From Macrobrachium rosenbergii (Eukaryota; Arthropoda; Malacostraca; Decapoda; Palaemonidae), in NCBI RefSeq assembly GCF_040412425.1, contig NC_089766.1, positions 19,511,200 to 19,575,199 of the forward strand: 64,000 nucleotides of DNA. Reading direction: 5' to 3'. Positions within the stretch are counted from its first letter, which is position 1; every line of letters starts with the position of its first letter. This document shows, one piece after another, positions 13,201 to 28,200 of the stretch. A program made the position numbers and the translations under genes. Under the pieces are notes generated by a model. That model worked only from the letters and a program-made list of their open reading frames with translations, was not told the origin of the DNA and searched no databases.

Positions 13201-16200
13201 CAATAAATTTGAGAAGAGTTGGAATCTCTTCAATAAATTTGAGAAGAGTTGGAATCTCTTCAATAAATTTGAGAAGAGGTGAAATCTCTTCAATAAATAT
13301 GAAGAGTTGGAATCTCTTCAATAAATTTGAGAAGAGTCAGAATCTCTTCAATAAATTTGAGAAGAGTTGGAATAAATTTCAATAAATTTGAGAAGAGTTG
13401 GAATCTCTTCAATAAATTTTAGAAGAGTTGGAATCTCTTCAATAAATTTGAGAAGAGTTGGAATCTCTTCAATAAATTTGAGAAGAGTTGGAATCTTTTC
13501 AATAAATTTGAGAAGAGTTGGAATCTCTTCAATAAATTTGAGAAGAGTTGGAATCTCTTCAATAAATTTGAGAAGAGTTGGAATCTCTTCAATAAATTTG
13601 AGAAGAGTTGGAATCTCTTCAATAAATTTGAGAAGAGTTGGAATCTCTTCAATAAATTTGAGAAGAGTTGGAATCTTTCAATAAATTTGAGAAGAGTTGG
13701 AATCTCTTCAATAAATTTGAGAAGAGTTGGAATCTCTTCAATAAATTTGAGAAGAGTTGGAATCTCTTCAATAAATTTGAGAAGAGTTGGAATCTCTTTG
13801 GAATCAATAAATTTGAGAAGAAATTTGAAATTTGAGAAGAGTTGGAATCTCTTCAATAAATTTGAGAAGAGTTGGAATCTCTTCAATAAATTTGAGAAGA
13901 GTTGGAATCTCTTCAATAAATTTGAGAAGAGTTGGAATCTCTTCAATAAATTTGAGAAGAGTTGGAATCTCTTCAATAAATTTGAGAAGAGTTGGAATCT
14001 CTTCAATAAATTTGAGAAGAGTTGGAATCTCTTCAATAAATTTGAGAAGAGTTGGAATCTTTCAATAAATTTGAGAAGAGTTGGAATTTTTGAGAAGAGT
14101 TGGAATCTCTTCAATAAATTTGAGAAGAGTTGGAATCTCTTCAAATAAATTTGAGAAGAGTTGGAATCTCTTCAATAAATTTGAGAAGAGTTGGAATCTC
14201 TTCAATAAATTTGAGAAGAGTTGGAATCTTTTCAATAAATTTGAGAAGAGTTGGAATCTCTTCAATAAATTTGAGAAGAGTTGGAATCTCTTCAATAAAT
14301 TTGAGAAGAGTTGGAATCTCTTCAATAAATCTGAGAAGAGTTGGAATCTCTTCAATAAATTTGAGAAGAGTTGGAATCTCTTCAATAAATTTGAGAAGAG
14401 TTGGAATCTCTTCAATAAATTTGAGAAGAGTTGGAATCTCTTCAATAAATTTGAGAAGAGTTGGAATCTCTTAAATTTGAGAAGAGTTGGAATAAATCTG
14501 AGAAGAGTTGGAATCTCTTCAATAAATTTGAGAAGAGTTGGAATCTCTTCAATAAATTTGAGAAGAGTTGGAAGTTCTTCAATAAAATGAGTAGAGTTGG
14601 AATCTCTTCAATAAATTTGAGAAGAGTTGGAATCTCTTCAATAAATTTGAGAAGAGTTGGAATCTCTTCAATAAATTTGAGTAGAGTAGGAATCTCTTCA
14701 ATAATTTCAGAAGAGTTGAAATCTATTCAATGAATTTGAGAAGATGTGAAAATTTAATATCTTCAATAAATTTGAGAAGAGTTGGAATCTCTTCAATAAA
14801 TTTGAGAAGAGTTGGAATCTATTCAATAAATTTTAGAAGAGTTGGAATCTCTTCAATAAATTTGAGAAGACTGGAATCTTTTCAATAAATTTGAGAAGAA
14901 TTGGAATCTCTTCTTCAATAAATTTTAGAAGAGTTGGAATCTCTTCAATAAATTTTGCAAGAGTTGGAATCTCTTCAATAAATTTTATGAGTTGGAATCT
15001 CTTCAATAAACTTGAGAAGAGTTGGAATCTCTTCAATAAATTTGAGAAGAGTTGGAATCTCTTCAATAAATTTGAGAAGAGTTGGAATCTCTTCAATAAA
15101 TTTGAGAAGAGTTGGAATCTCTTCAATAAATCTGAGAAGAGTTGGAATCTCTTCAATAAATTTGAGAAGAGTTGGAATCTCTTCAATAAATTTGAGAAGA
15201 GTTGGAATCTCTTCAATAAATTTGAGAAGAGTTGGAATCTCTTCAATAAATTTGAGAAGAGTTGGAATCTCTTCAATAAATTTGAGAAGAGTTGGAATCT
15301 CTTCAATAAATTTGAGAAGAGTTGGAATCTCTTCAATAAATTTGAGAAGAGTTGGAATCTCTTCAATAAATTTGAGAAGAGTTGGAATCTCTTCAATAAA
15401 TTTGAGAAGAGTTGGAATCTCTTCAATAAATTTGAGAAGAGTTGGAATCTCTTCAATAAATTTGAGAAGAGTTGGAATCTCTTCAATAAATTTGAGAAGA
15501 GTTGGAATCTCTTCAATAAATTTGAGAAGAGTTGGAAGTTCTTCAATAAAATGTGTAGAACTGGAATCTCTTCAATAAATTTGAGAAGAGTTGGAATCTC
15601 TTCAATAAATTTGAGAAGAGTTGGAATCTCTTCGATAAATTTGAGAAGAGTTGGAATCTCTTCAATAAATCTGAGAAGGGTTGGAATCTCTTCAATAAAT
15701 TTGAGAAGAGTTGGAATCTCTTCAATAAATTTGAGAAGAGTTGGAATCTCTTCAATAAATTTGAGAAGAGTTGGAATCTCTTCAATAAATTTGAGAAGAG
15801 TTGGAATCTCTTCAATAAATTTGAGAAGAGTTGGAATCTCTTCAATAAATTTGAGAAGAGTTGGAATCTCTTCAATAAATTTGAGAAGAGTTGGAATCTC
15901 TTCAATAAATTTGAGAAGAGTTGGAATCTCTTCAATAAATTTGAGAAGAGTTGGAATCTCTTCAATAAATTTGAGAAGAGTTGGAATCTCTTCAATAAAT
16001 TTGAATTTGAGAAGAGTTGGAATCTCTTCAATAAATTTGAGAAGAGTTGGAATCTCTTCAATAAATTTGAGAAGAGTTGAATTGAGAAGAGTTTGGAATC
16101 TTCAATAAATTTGAGAAGAGTTGGAATCTCTTCAATAAATTTGAGAAGAGTTGGAATCTCTTCAATAAATTTGAGAAGAGTTGGAATCTCTTCAATAAAT

Positions 16201-19200
16201 TTGAGAAGAGTTGGAATCTCTTCAATAAATTTGAGAAGAGTTGGAATCTCTTCAATAAATTTGAGAAGAGTTGGAATCTCTTCAATAAATTTGAGAAGAG
16301 TTGGAATCTCTTCAATAAATTTGAGAAGAGTTGGAATCTCTTCAATAAATTTGAGAAGAGTTGGAATCTCTTCAATAAATTTGAGAAGAGTTGGAATCTC
16401 TTCAATAAATTTGAGAAGAGTTGGAATCTCTTCAATAAATTTGAGAAGAGTTGGAATCTCTTCAATAAATTTGAGAAGAGTTGGAATCTCTTCAATAAAT
16501 TTGAGAAGAGTTGGAATCTCTTCAATAAATTTGAGAAGAGTTGGAATCTCTTCAATAAATTTGAGAAGAGTTGGAATCTCTTCAATAAATTTGAGAAGAG
16601 TTGGAATCTCTTCAATAAATTTGAGAAGAGTTGGAATCTCTTTGGAATAAATAAATTGAGAAGAGTTGGAATCTCTTCAATAAATTTGAGAAGAGTTGGA
16701 ATCTCTTCAATAAATTTGAGAAGAGTTGGAATCTCTTCAATAAATTTGAGAAGAGTTGGAATCTCTTCAATAAATTTGAGAAGAGTTGGAATCTCTTCAA
16801 TAAATCAATCTCTTCAATAAATTTGAGAAGAGTTGGAATCTCTTCAATAAATTTGAGAAGAGTTGGAATCTCTTCAATAAATTTGAGAAGAGTTGGAATC
16901 TCTTCAATAAATTTGAGAAGAGTTGGAATCTCTTCAATAAATTTGAGAAGAGTTGGAATCTCTTCAATAAATTTGAGAAGAGTTGGAATCTCTTCAATAA
17001 ATTTGAGAAGAGTTGGAATCTCTTCAATAAATTTGAGAAGAGTTGGAATCTCTTCAATAAATTTGAGAAGAGTTGGAAGTTCTTCAATAAAATGAGTAGA
17101 GTTGGAATCTCTTCAATAAATTTGAGAAGAGTTGGAATCTCTTCAATAAATTTGAGAAGAGTTGGAATCTCTTCAATAAATTTGAGAAGAGTTGGAATCT
17201 CTTCAATAAATTTGAGAAGAGTTGGAATCTCTTCAATAAATTTGAGAAGAGTTGGAATCTCTTCAATAAATTTGAGAAGAGTTGGAATCTCTTCAATAAA
17301 TTTGAGAAGAGTTGGAATCTCTTCAATAAATTTGAGAAGAGTTGGAATCTCTTCAATAAATTTGAGAAGAGTTGGAATCTCTTCAATAAATTTGAGAAGA
17401 GTTGGAATCTCTTCAATAAATTTGAGAAGAGTTGGAATCTCTTCAATAAATTTGAGAAGAGTTGGAATCTCTTCAATAAATCTGAGAAGAGTTGGAATCT
17501 CTTCAATAAATTTGAGAAGAGTTGGAATCTCTTCAATAAATTTTGAGAAGAATTGGAATCTCTTCAATAAATTTGAGAAGAGTTGGAATCTCTTCAATAA
17601 ATTTGAGAAGAGTTGGAATCTTCAATAAATTGAGAAGAAATCTAATAAATTTGAGAAGAGTTGGAATCTCCTCAATAAATTTGAGAATAGATGGAATTTC
17701 TTCAATAAATCTGAGAAGGGTTGGAATCTCTTCAATAAATTTGAGAAGAGTTGGAATCTCTTCAATAAATTTGAGAAGAGTTGGAATCTCTTCAATAAAT
17801 TTGAGAAGAGTTGGAATCTCTTCAATAAATCTGAGAAGGGTTGGAATCTCTTCAATAAATTTGAGAAGAGTTGGAATCTTTTCAATAAATTTGAGAAGAG
17901 TTGGAATCTTTGATAAATCTGAGAAGAGTTGGAATCTCATCAATAAATTTGAGAAGAATTGGAATCTCTTCAATAATTCTGAGAAGAGTTGGAATCTCTT
18001 CAATAAATTTGAGAAGAGTTGGAATCTCTTCGATAATTCTGAGAAGAGTTGGAATCTCTTCAATAAATATGAGAAGAGTTGGAATCTCTTCAATAAATTT
18101 GAGAAGAGTTGGAATCTCTTCAATAAATTTGAGAAGAGTTGGAATCTCTTCAATAAATTTGAGAAGAGTTGGAATCTCTTCAATAAATTTGAGAAGAGTT
18201 GGAATCTCTTCAATAAATTTGAATAAAAATTTGAGAAGAGTTGGAATCTCTTCAATAAATTTGAGAAGAGTTGGAATCTCTTCAATAAATTTGAGAAGAG
18301 TTGGAATCTCTTCAATAAATTTGAGAAGAGTTGGAATCTCTTCAATAAATTTGAGAAGAGTTGGAATCTCTTCAATAAATTTGAGAAGAGTTGGAATCTC
18401 TTCAATAAATTTGAGAAGAGTTGGAATCTCTTCAATAAATTTGAGAAGAGTTGGAATCTCTTCAATAAATTTGAGAAGAGTTGGAATCTCTTCAATAAAT
18501 TTGAGAAGAGTTGGAATCTCTTCAATAAATTTGAGAAGAGTTGGAATCTCTTCAATAAATTTGAGAAGAGTTGGAATCTCTTCAATAAATTTGAGAAGAG
18601 TTGGAATCTCTTCAATAAATTTGAGAAGAGTTGGAATCTCTTCAATAAATTTGAGAAGAGTTGGAATCTCTTCAATAAATTTGAGAAGAGTTGGAATCTC
18701 TTCAATAAATTTGAGAAGAGTTGGAATCTCTTCAAATAAATTTGAATAAATTTGAAGTTGTTGAATCTCTTCAATAAATTTGAGAAGAGTTGGAATCTCT
18801 TCAATAAATTTGAGAAGAGTTGGAATCTCTTCAATAAATTTGAGAAGAGTTGGAATCTCTTCAATAAATCTGAGAAGAGTTGGAATCTCTTCAATAAATT
18901 TGAGAAGAGTTGGAATCTCTTCAATAAATCTGAGAAGGGTTGGAATCTCTTCAATAAATGTGAGAAGAGTTGGAATCTTTTCAATAAATTTGAGAAGAGT
19001 TGGAATCTCTTCAATAAATTTGAGAAAAATTGGAATGTCTTCAATAAATTTAAGAAGAGTTGGAATCTCTTCAATAAATTTGAGAAGAGTTGGAATCTCC
19101 TCAATAAATTTGAGAAGAGTTGGAATCTCTTCAATAAATTTGAGAAGAGTTGGAATCTCTTCAATAAATTTGAGAAGAGTTGGAATCTCTTTAATAAATT

Positions 19201-22200
19201 TGAGAAGAGTTGGAATCTCCTCAATAAATTTGAGAAGAGTTGGAATCTCCTCAATAAATTTGAGAAGAGTTGGAATCTCTTCAATAAATTTGAGAAGAGT
19301 TGGAATCTCTTCAATAAATTTGAGAAGAGTTGGAATCTCTTCAATAAATTTGAGAAGAGTTGGAATCTCTTCAATAAATTTGAGAGAAGTTGGAATCTCT
19401 TCAATAAATTTGAGAAGAGTTGGAATCTCTTCAATAAATTTGAATCTCTTCAAGAAATTGGAATCTCTTCAATAAATTTGAGAAGAGTTGGAATCTCTTC
19501 AATAAATTTGAGAAGAGTTGGAATCTCTTCAATAAATTTGAGAAGAGTTGGAATCTCTTCAATAAATTTGAGAAGAGTTGGAATCTCTTCAATAAATTTG
19601 AGAAGAGTTGGAATCTCTTCAATAAATTTGAGAAGAGTTGGAATCTCTTCAATAAATTTGAGAAGAGTTGGAATCTCTTCAATAAATTTGAGAAGAGTTG
19701 GAATCTCTTCAATAAATTTGAGAAGAGTTGGAATAAAATTTGAGAAGAGTTGGAATCTCTTCAATAAATTTGAGAAGAGTTGGAATCTCTTCAATAAATT
19801 TGAGAAGAGTTGGAATCTCTTCAATAAATTTGAGAAGAGTTGAATCTCTTTCAATAAATTTGAGAAGAGTTGGAATCTCTTCAATAAATTTGAGAAGAGT
19901 TGGAATCTCTTCAATAAATTTGAGAAGAGTTGGAATCTCTTCAATAAATTTGAGAAGAGTTGGAATCTCTTCAATAAATTTGAGAAAAATTGGAATGTCT
20001 TCAATAAATTTGAGAAGAGTTGGAATCCCTTCAATAAATATGAGAAGAGTTGAAATCTCTTCAATAAATTTGAGAAGAGTTGGAATCTCTTCAATAAATT
20101 TGAGAAGAGTTGGAATCTCTTCAATAAATTTGAGAAGAGTTGGAATCTCTTCAATAAATTTGAGAAGAGTTGGAATCTCTTCAATAAATTTGAGAAGAGT
20201 TGGAATCTCTTCAATAAATTTGAGAAGAGTTGGAATCTCTTCAATAAATTTGAGAAGAGTTGGAATCTCTTCAATAAATTTGAGAAGAGTTGGAATCTCT
20301 TCAATAAATTTGAGAAGAGTTGGAATCTCTTCAATAAATTTGAGAAGAGTTGGAATCTCTTCAATAAATTTGAGAAGAGTTGGAATCTCTTTCAATAAAT
20401 TTGAGAAGAGTTGGAATCTCTTCAATAAATTTGAGAAGAGTTGGAATCTCTTCAATAAATTTGAGAAGAGTTGGAATCTCTTCAATAAATTTGAGAAGAG
20501 TTGGAATCTCTTCAATAAATTTGAGAAGAGTTGGAATCTCTTCAATAAATTTGAGAAGAGTTGGAATCTCTTCAATAAATTTGAGAAGAGTTGGAATCTC
20601 TTCAATAAATTTGAGAAGAGTTGGAATCTCTTCAATAAATCTGAGAAGAGTTGGAATCTCTTCAATAAATTTGAGAAGAGTTGGAATCTCTTCAATAAAT
20701 TTGAGAAGAGTTGGAAGTTCTTCAATAAATTTGAGAAGAGTTGGAATCCCTTCAATAAATTTGAGAAGAGTTGAGAAGAGTTGGAATCTCTTCAATAAAT
20801 TTGAGAAGAGTTGGAATCTCTTCAATAAATTTGAGAAGAGTTGGAATCTCTTCAATAAATTTGAGAAGAGTTGGAATCTCTTCAATAAATTTGAGAAGAG
20901 TTGGAATCTCTTCAATAAATCTGAGAAGGGTTGGAATCTCTTCAATAAATTTGAGAAGAGTTGGAATCTTTTCAATAAATTTGAGAAGAGTTGGAATCTC
21001 TTCAATAAATTTGAGAAGAGTTGGAAGTTCTTCAATAAATTTGAGAAGAGTTGGAATCCTTTCAATAAATCTGAGAAGAGGTGAAATCTCTTCAATAAAT
21101 TTGAGAAGAGTTGGAATCTCTTCAATAAATTTGAGAAGAGTTGGAATCTCTTCAATAAATTTGAGAAGAGTTGGAATCTCTTCAATAAATTTGAGAAGAG
21201 TTGGAATCTCTTCAATAAATTTGAGAAGAGTTGGAATCTCTTCAATAAATTTGAGAAGAGTTGGAATCTCTTCAATAAATTTGAGAAGAGTTGGAATCTC
21301 TTCAATAAATTTGAGAAGAGAGTTGGAATCTCTTCAATAAATTTGAGAAGAGTTGGAATCTCTTCAATAAATTTGAGAAGAGTTGGAATCTCTTCAATAA
21401 ATTTGAGAAGAGTTGGAATCTCTTCAATAAATTTGAGAAGAGTTGGAATCTCTTCAATAAATTTGAAATTGGAATTTCAATAAATTTGAAGAGTTGGAAT
21501 CTCTTCAATAAATTTGAGAAGAGTTGGAATCTCTTCAATAAATTTGAGAAGAGTTGGAATCTCTTCAATAAATTTGAGAAGAGTTGGAATCTCTTCAATA
21601 AATTTGAGAAGAGTTGGAATCTCTTCAATAAATTTGAGAAGAGTTGGAATCTCTTTCAATAAATTTGAGAAGAGTTGGAATCTCTTCAATAAATTTGAGA
21701 AGAGTTGGAATCTCTTCAATAAATTTGAGAAGAGTTGGAATCTCTTCAATAAATTTGAGAAGAGTTGGAATCTCTTCAATAAATTTGAGAAGAGTTGGAA
21801 TCTCTTCAATAAATTTGAGAAGAGTTGGAATCTCTTCAATAAATTTGAGAAGAGTTGGAATCTCTTCAATAAATTTGAGAAGAGTTGGAATCTCTTCAAT
21901 AAATTTGAGAAGAGTTGGAATCTCTTCAATAAATTTGAGAAGAGTTGGAATCTCTTCAATAAATTTGAGAAGAGTTGGAATCTCTTCAATAAATTTGAGA
22001 AGAGTTGGAATCTCTTCAATAAATTTGAGAAGAGTTGGAATCTCTTCAATAAATTTGAGAAGAGTTGGAATCTCTTCAATAAATTTGAGAAGAGTTGGAA
22101 TCTCTTCAAAATAAATTTGAAAAAGAGAGTTGGAATCTCTTCAATAAATTTGAGAAGAGTTGGAATCTCTTCAATAAATTTGAGAAGAGTTGGAATCTCT

Positions 22201-25200
22201 TCAATAAATTTGAGAAGAGTTGGAATCTCTTCAATAAATTTGAGAAGAGTTGGAATCTCTTCAATAAATTTGAGAAGAGTTGGAATCTCTTCAATAAATT
22301 TGAGAAGAATTGGAATTGGAATCTCTTCAATAAATTTGAGAAGAGTTGGAATCTCTTCAATAAATTTGACAAGAGTTGGAATATCTTCAATAAATTTGAG
22401 AAGAGTTGGAATCTCTTCAATAAATTTGAGAATAAATTTGAGAAGAGTTGGAATCTCTTCAATAAATTTAAGGAGAGTTGGAATTTCTACAATAAATTTC
22501 AGAGAAGTTGGAATCTCCTCAATAAATTTGAGAAGAGTTGGAATCTCTTCAATAAATCCGAGAAGGGTTGGAATTTCTTCAATAAATGTGAGAAGAGTTG
22601 GAATCTTTTCAATAAATTTGAGAAGAGTTGGAATGTCTTCAATAAATTTGAGAAAAATTGGAATGTCTTCAATAAATTTGAGAAGAGTTGGAATCTCTTC
22701 AATAAATTTGAAGAATCTCTTCAATAAATTTGAGAGAGTTGGAATCTCTTCAATAAATTTGAGAAGAGTTGGAATCTCTTCAATAAATTTGAGAAGAGTT
22801 GGAATCTCTTCAATAAATTTGAGAAGAGTTGGAATCTCTTCAATAAATTTGAGAAGAGTTGGAATCTCTTCAATAAATTTGAGAAGAGTTGGAATCTCTT
22901 CAATAAATTTGAGAAGAGTTGGAATCTCTTCAATAAATTTGAGAAGAGTTGGAATCTCTTCAATAAATTTGAGAAGAGTTGGAATCTCTTCAATAAATTT
23001 GAGAAGAGTTGGAATCTCTTCAATAAATTTGAGAAGAGTTGGAATCTCTTCAATAAATTTGAGAAGAGTTGGAATCTCTTCAATAAATTTGAGAAGAGTT
23101 GGAATCTCTTCAATAAATTTGAGAAGAGTTGGAATCTCTTCAATAAATTTGAGAAGAGTTGGAATCTCTTCAATAAATTTGAGAAGAGTTGGAATCTCTT
23201 CAATAAATTTGAGAAGAGTTGGAATCTCTTCAATAAATTTGAGAAGAGTTGGAATCTCTTCAATAAATTTGAGAAGAGTTGGAATCTCTTCAATAAATTT
23301 GAGAAGAGTTGGAATCTCTTCAATAAATTTGAGAAGAGTTGGAATCTCTTCAATAAATTTGAGAAGAGTTGGAATCTCTTCAATAAATTTGAGAAGAGTT
23401 GGAATCTCTTCAATAAATTTGAGAAGAGTTGGAATCTCTTCAATAAATTTGAGAAGAGTTGGAATCTCTTCAATAAATTTGAGAAGAGTTGGAATCTCTT
23501 CAATAAATTTGAGAAGAGTTGGAATCTCTTCAATAAATTTGAGAAGAGTTGGAATCTCTTCAATAAATTTGAGAAGAGTTGGAATCTCTTCAATAAATTT
23601 GAGAAGAGTTGGAATCTCTTCAATAAATTTGAGAAGAGTTGGAATCTCTTCAATAAATTTGAGAAGAGTTGGAATCTCTTCAATAAATTTGAGAAGAGTT
23701 GGAATCTCTTCAATAAATTTGAGAAGAGTTGGAATCTCTTCAATAAATTTGAGAATCTCTTCAATAAATTTGAAGTTGGAATCTCTTCAATAAATTTGAG
23801 AAGAGTTGGAATCTCTTCAATAAATTTGAGAAGAGTTGGAATCTCTTCAATAAATTTGAGAAGAGTTGGAATCTCTTCAATAAATTTGAGAAGAGTTGGA
23901 ATCTCTTCAATAAATTTGAGAAGAGTTGGAATCTCTTCAATAAATTTGAGAAGAGTTGGAATCTCTTCAATAAATTTGAGAAGAGTTGGAATCTCTTCAA
24001 TAAATTTGAGAAGAGCTGGAATCTCTTCAATAAATTTGAGAAGAGTTGGAATCTCTTCAATAAATTTGAGAAGAGTTGGAATCTCTTCAATAAATTTGAG
24101 AAGAGTTGGAATCTTCAATAAATCTGAGAAGGAGTTGGAATCTTTTCAATAAATTTGAGAAGAGTTGGAATCTCTTTGATAAATTTGAGAAGAGTTGGAA
24201 TCTCTTCGATAAATCTGAGAAGAGTTGGAATCTCTTCAATAAATTTGAGAAGAGTTGGAATCTCTTCAATAAATTTGAGAAGAGTTGGAATCTCTTCAAT
24301 AAATTTGAGAAGAGTTGGAATCTCTTCAATAATTCTGAGAAGAGTTGGAATGAGAGTTGGAATCTCTTCAATAAATTTGAGAAGAGTTGGAATCTCTTCA
24401 ATAAATTTGAGAAGAGTTGGAATCTCTTCAATAAATTTGAGAAGAGTTGGAATCTCTTCAATAAATTTGAGAAGAGTTGGAATCTCTTCAATAAATTTGA
24501 GAAGAGTTGGAATCTCTTCAATAAATTTGAGAAGAGTTGGAATCTCTTCAATAAATTTGAGAAGAGTTGGAATCTCTTCAATAAATTTGAGAAGAGTTGG
24601 AATCTCTTCAATAAATTTGAGAAGAGTTGGAATCTCTTCAATAAATTTGAGAAGAGTTGGAATCTCTTCAATAAATTTGAGAAGAGTTGGAATCTCTCTT
24701 CAATAAATTTGAGAAGAGTTGGAATCTCTTCAATAAATTTGAGAAGAGTTGGAATCTCTTCAATAAATTTGAGAAGAGTTGGAATCTCTTCAATAAATTT
24801 GAGAAGAGTTGGAATCTCTTCAATAAATTTGAGAAGAGTTGGAATCTCTTCAATAAATTTGAGAAGAGTTGGAATCTCTTCAATAAATTTGAGAAGAGTT
24901 GGAATCTCTTCAATAAATTTGAGAAGAGTTGGAATCTCTTCAATAAATTTGAGAAGAGTTGGAATCTCTTCAATAAATTTGAGAAGAGTTGGAATCTCTT
25001 CAATAAATTTGAGAAGAGTTGGAATCTCTTCAATAAATTTGAGAAGAGTTGGAATCTCTTCAATAAATTTGAGAAGAGTTGGAATCTCTTCAATAAATTT
25101 GAGAAGAGTTGGAATCTCTTCAATAAATTTGAGAAAGTTTTGAATAAATTTGAAGAGTTGGAATCTTTCAATAAATTTGAGAAGAGTTGGAATCTCTTCA

Positions 25201-28200
25201 ATAAATTTGAGAAGAGTTGGAATCTCTTCAATAAATTTGAGAAGAGTTGGAATCTCCTCAATAAATTTGAGAAGAGTTGGAATCTCTTCAATAAATTTGA
25301 GAAGAGTTGGAATCTCTTCAATAAATTTGAGAAGAGTTGGAATCTCTTCAATAAATTTGAGAAGAGTTGGAATCTCTTTGATAAATTTGAGAAGAGTTGG
25401 AATCTCTTCAATAAATTTGAGAAGAGTTGGAATCTCTTCAATAAATTTGAGAAGAGTTGGAATCTCTTCAATAAATTTGAGAAGATTTGGAATCTCTTCA
25501 ATAAATTTTCAGAAGAGTTGGAATCTCTTCAATAAATTTGAGAAGAGTTGGAATCTCTTCAATAAATTTGAGAAGAGTTGGAATCTCTTCAATAAATTTG
25601 AGAAGAGTTGGAATCTCTTCAATAAATTTGAGAAGAGTTGGAATCTCTTCAATAAATTTGAGAAGAGTTGGAATCTCTTCAATAAATTTGAGAAGAGTTG
25701 GAATCTCTTCAATAAATTTGAGAAGAGTTGGAATCTCTTCAATAAATTTGAGAAGAGTTGGAATCTCTTCAATAAATTTGAGAAGAGTTGGAATCTCTTC
25801 AATAAATTTGAGAAGAGTTGGAATCTCTTCAATAAATTTGAGAAGAGTTGGAATCTCTTCAATAAATTTGAGAAGAGTTGGAATCTCTTCAATAAATTTG
25901 AGAAGAGTTGGAATCTCTTCAATAAATTTGAGAAGAGTTGGAATCTCTTCAATAAATTTGAGAAGAGTTGGAATCTCTTCAATAAATTTGAGAAGAGTTG
26001 GAATCTCTTCAATAAATTTGAGAAGAGTTGGAATCTCTTCAATAAATTTGAGAAGAGTTGGAATCTCTTCAATAAATTTGAGAAGAGTTGGAATCTCTTC
26101 AATAAATTTGAGAAGAGTTGGAATCTCTTCAATAAATTTGAGAAGAGTTGGAATCTCTTCAATAAATTTGAGAAGAGTTGGAATCTCTTCAATAAATTTG
26201 AGAAGAGTTGGAATCTTCTTCAATAAATTTGAGAAGAGTTGGAATCTCTTCAATAAATTTGAGAAGAGTTGGAATCTCTTCAATAAATTTGAGAAGAGTT
26301 GGAATCTCTTCAATAAATTTGAGAAGAGTTGGAATCTCTTCAATAAATTTGAGAAGAGTTGGAATCTCTTCAATAAATTTGAGAAGAGTTGGAATCTCTT
26401 CAATAAATTTGAGAAGAGTTGGAATCTTCTTCAATAAATTTGAGAAGAGTTGGAATCTCTTCAATAAATTTGAGAAGAGTTGGAATCTCTTCAATAAATT
26501 TGAGAAGAGTTGGAATCTCTTCAATAAATTTGAGAAGAGTTGGAATCTCTTCAATAAATTTGAGAAGAGTTGGAATCTCTTCAATAAATTTGAGAAGAGT
26601 TGGAATCTCTTCAATAAATTTGAGAAGAGTTGGAATCTCTTCAATAAATTTGAGAAGAGTTGGAATCTCTTCAATAAATTTGAGAAGAGTTGGAATCTCT
26701 TCAATAAATTTGAGAAGAGTTGGAATCTCTTCAATAAATTTGAGAAGAGTTGGAATCTCTTCAATAAATTTGAGAAGAGTTGGAATCTCTTCAATAAATT
26801 TGAGAAGAGTTGGAATCTCTTCAATAAATTTGAGAAGAGTTGGAATCTCTTCAATAAATTTGAGAAGAGTTGGAATCTCTTCAATAAATTTGAGAAGAGT
26901 TGGAATCTCTTCAATAAATTTGAGAAGAGTTGGAATCTCTTCAATAAATTTGAGAAGAGTTGGAATCTCTTCAATAAATTTGAGAAGAGTTGGAATCTCT
27001 TCAATAAATTTGAGAAGAGTTGGAATCTCTTCAATAAATTTGAGAAGAGTTGGAATCTCTTCAATAAATTTGAGAAGAGTTGGAATCTCTTCAATAAATT
27101 TGAGAAGAGTTGGAATCTCTTCAATAAATTTGAGAAGAGTTGGAATCTCTTCAATAAATTTGAGAAGAGTTGGAATCTCTTCAATAAATTTGAGAAGAGT
27201 TGGAATCTCTTCAATAAATTTGAGAAGAGTTGGAATCTCTTCAATAAATTTGAGAAGAGTTGGAATCTCTTCAATAAATTTGAGAAGAGTTGGAATCTCT
27301 TCAATAAATTTGAGAAGAGTTGGAATCTCTTCAATAAATTTGAGAAGAGTTGGAATCTCTTCAATAAATCTGAAAAAAGGTGAGATCTCTTCAATATATT
27401 TGAGAAGATTTGGAATCTCTTCAATAAATTTGAGAAGAGTTGGAAGTTCTTCAATAAAATGAGTATAATTGGAATCTCTTCAATAAATTTGAGAAGAGTT
27501 GGAAGTTCTTCAATAAAATGTGTAGAACTGGAATCTCTTCAATAAATTTGAGAAGAGTTGGAAGTTCTTCAATAAATTTGAGAAGAGTTGGAATCTCTTC
27601 GATAAATTTGAGAAGAGTTGGAATCTCTTCAATAAATCTGAGAAGGGTTGGAATCTCTTCAATAAATTTGAGAAGAGTTGGAATCTTTTCAATAAATTTG
27701 AGAAGAGTTGGAATCTCTTCGATAAATCTGAGAAGAGTTGGAATCTCTTCAATAAATTTGAGAAGAGTTGGAATCTCTTCAATAAATTTGAGAAGAGTTG
27801 GAATCTCTTCAATAAATTTGAGAAGAGTTGGAATCTCTTCAATAAATCTGAGAAGAGTTGGAATCTCTTCAATAAATTTGAGAAGAGTTGGAATCTCTTC
27901 AATAAATTTGAGAAGAGTTGGAATCTCTTCAATAAATTTGAGAAGAGTTGGAATCTCTTCAATAAATTTGAGAAGAGTTGGAATCTCTTCAATAAATTTG
28001 AATCTCTTCAATAAATTTGAGAAGTTGGAATCTCTTCAATAAATTTGAGAAGAGTTGGAATCTCTTCAATAAATATGAGAAGAGTTGGTATCTTTTCAAT
28101 AAATTTGATAAGTGTTGGAATTTCTTCAATAAATTTGAGAAGAGTTGGAATCTCTTCAATAAATTTGAGAAGAGTTGGAATCCCTTCAATAAATCTGAGA

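Noticed and set aside
10492..13293. A 933-codon open frame on the minus strand, and many frames of 100-850 codons on both strands in 0.5-40 kb
   Set aside because: They are direct products of a 30-bp period without stops in four frames. They overlap one another on both strands, begin and end at phase-breaking indels, and have no composition or start signal typical of genes.
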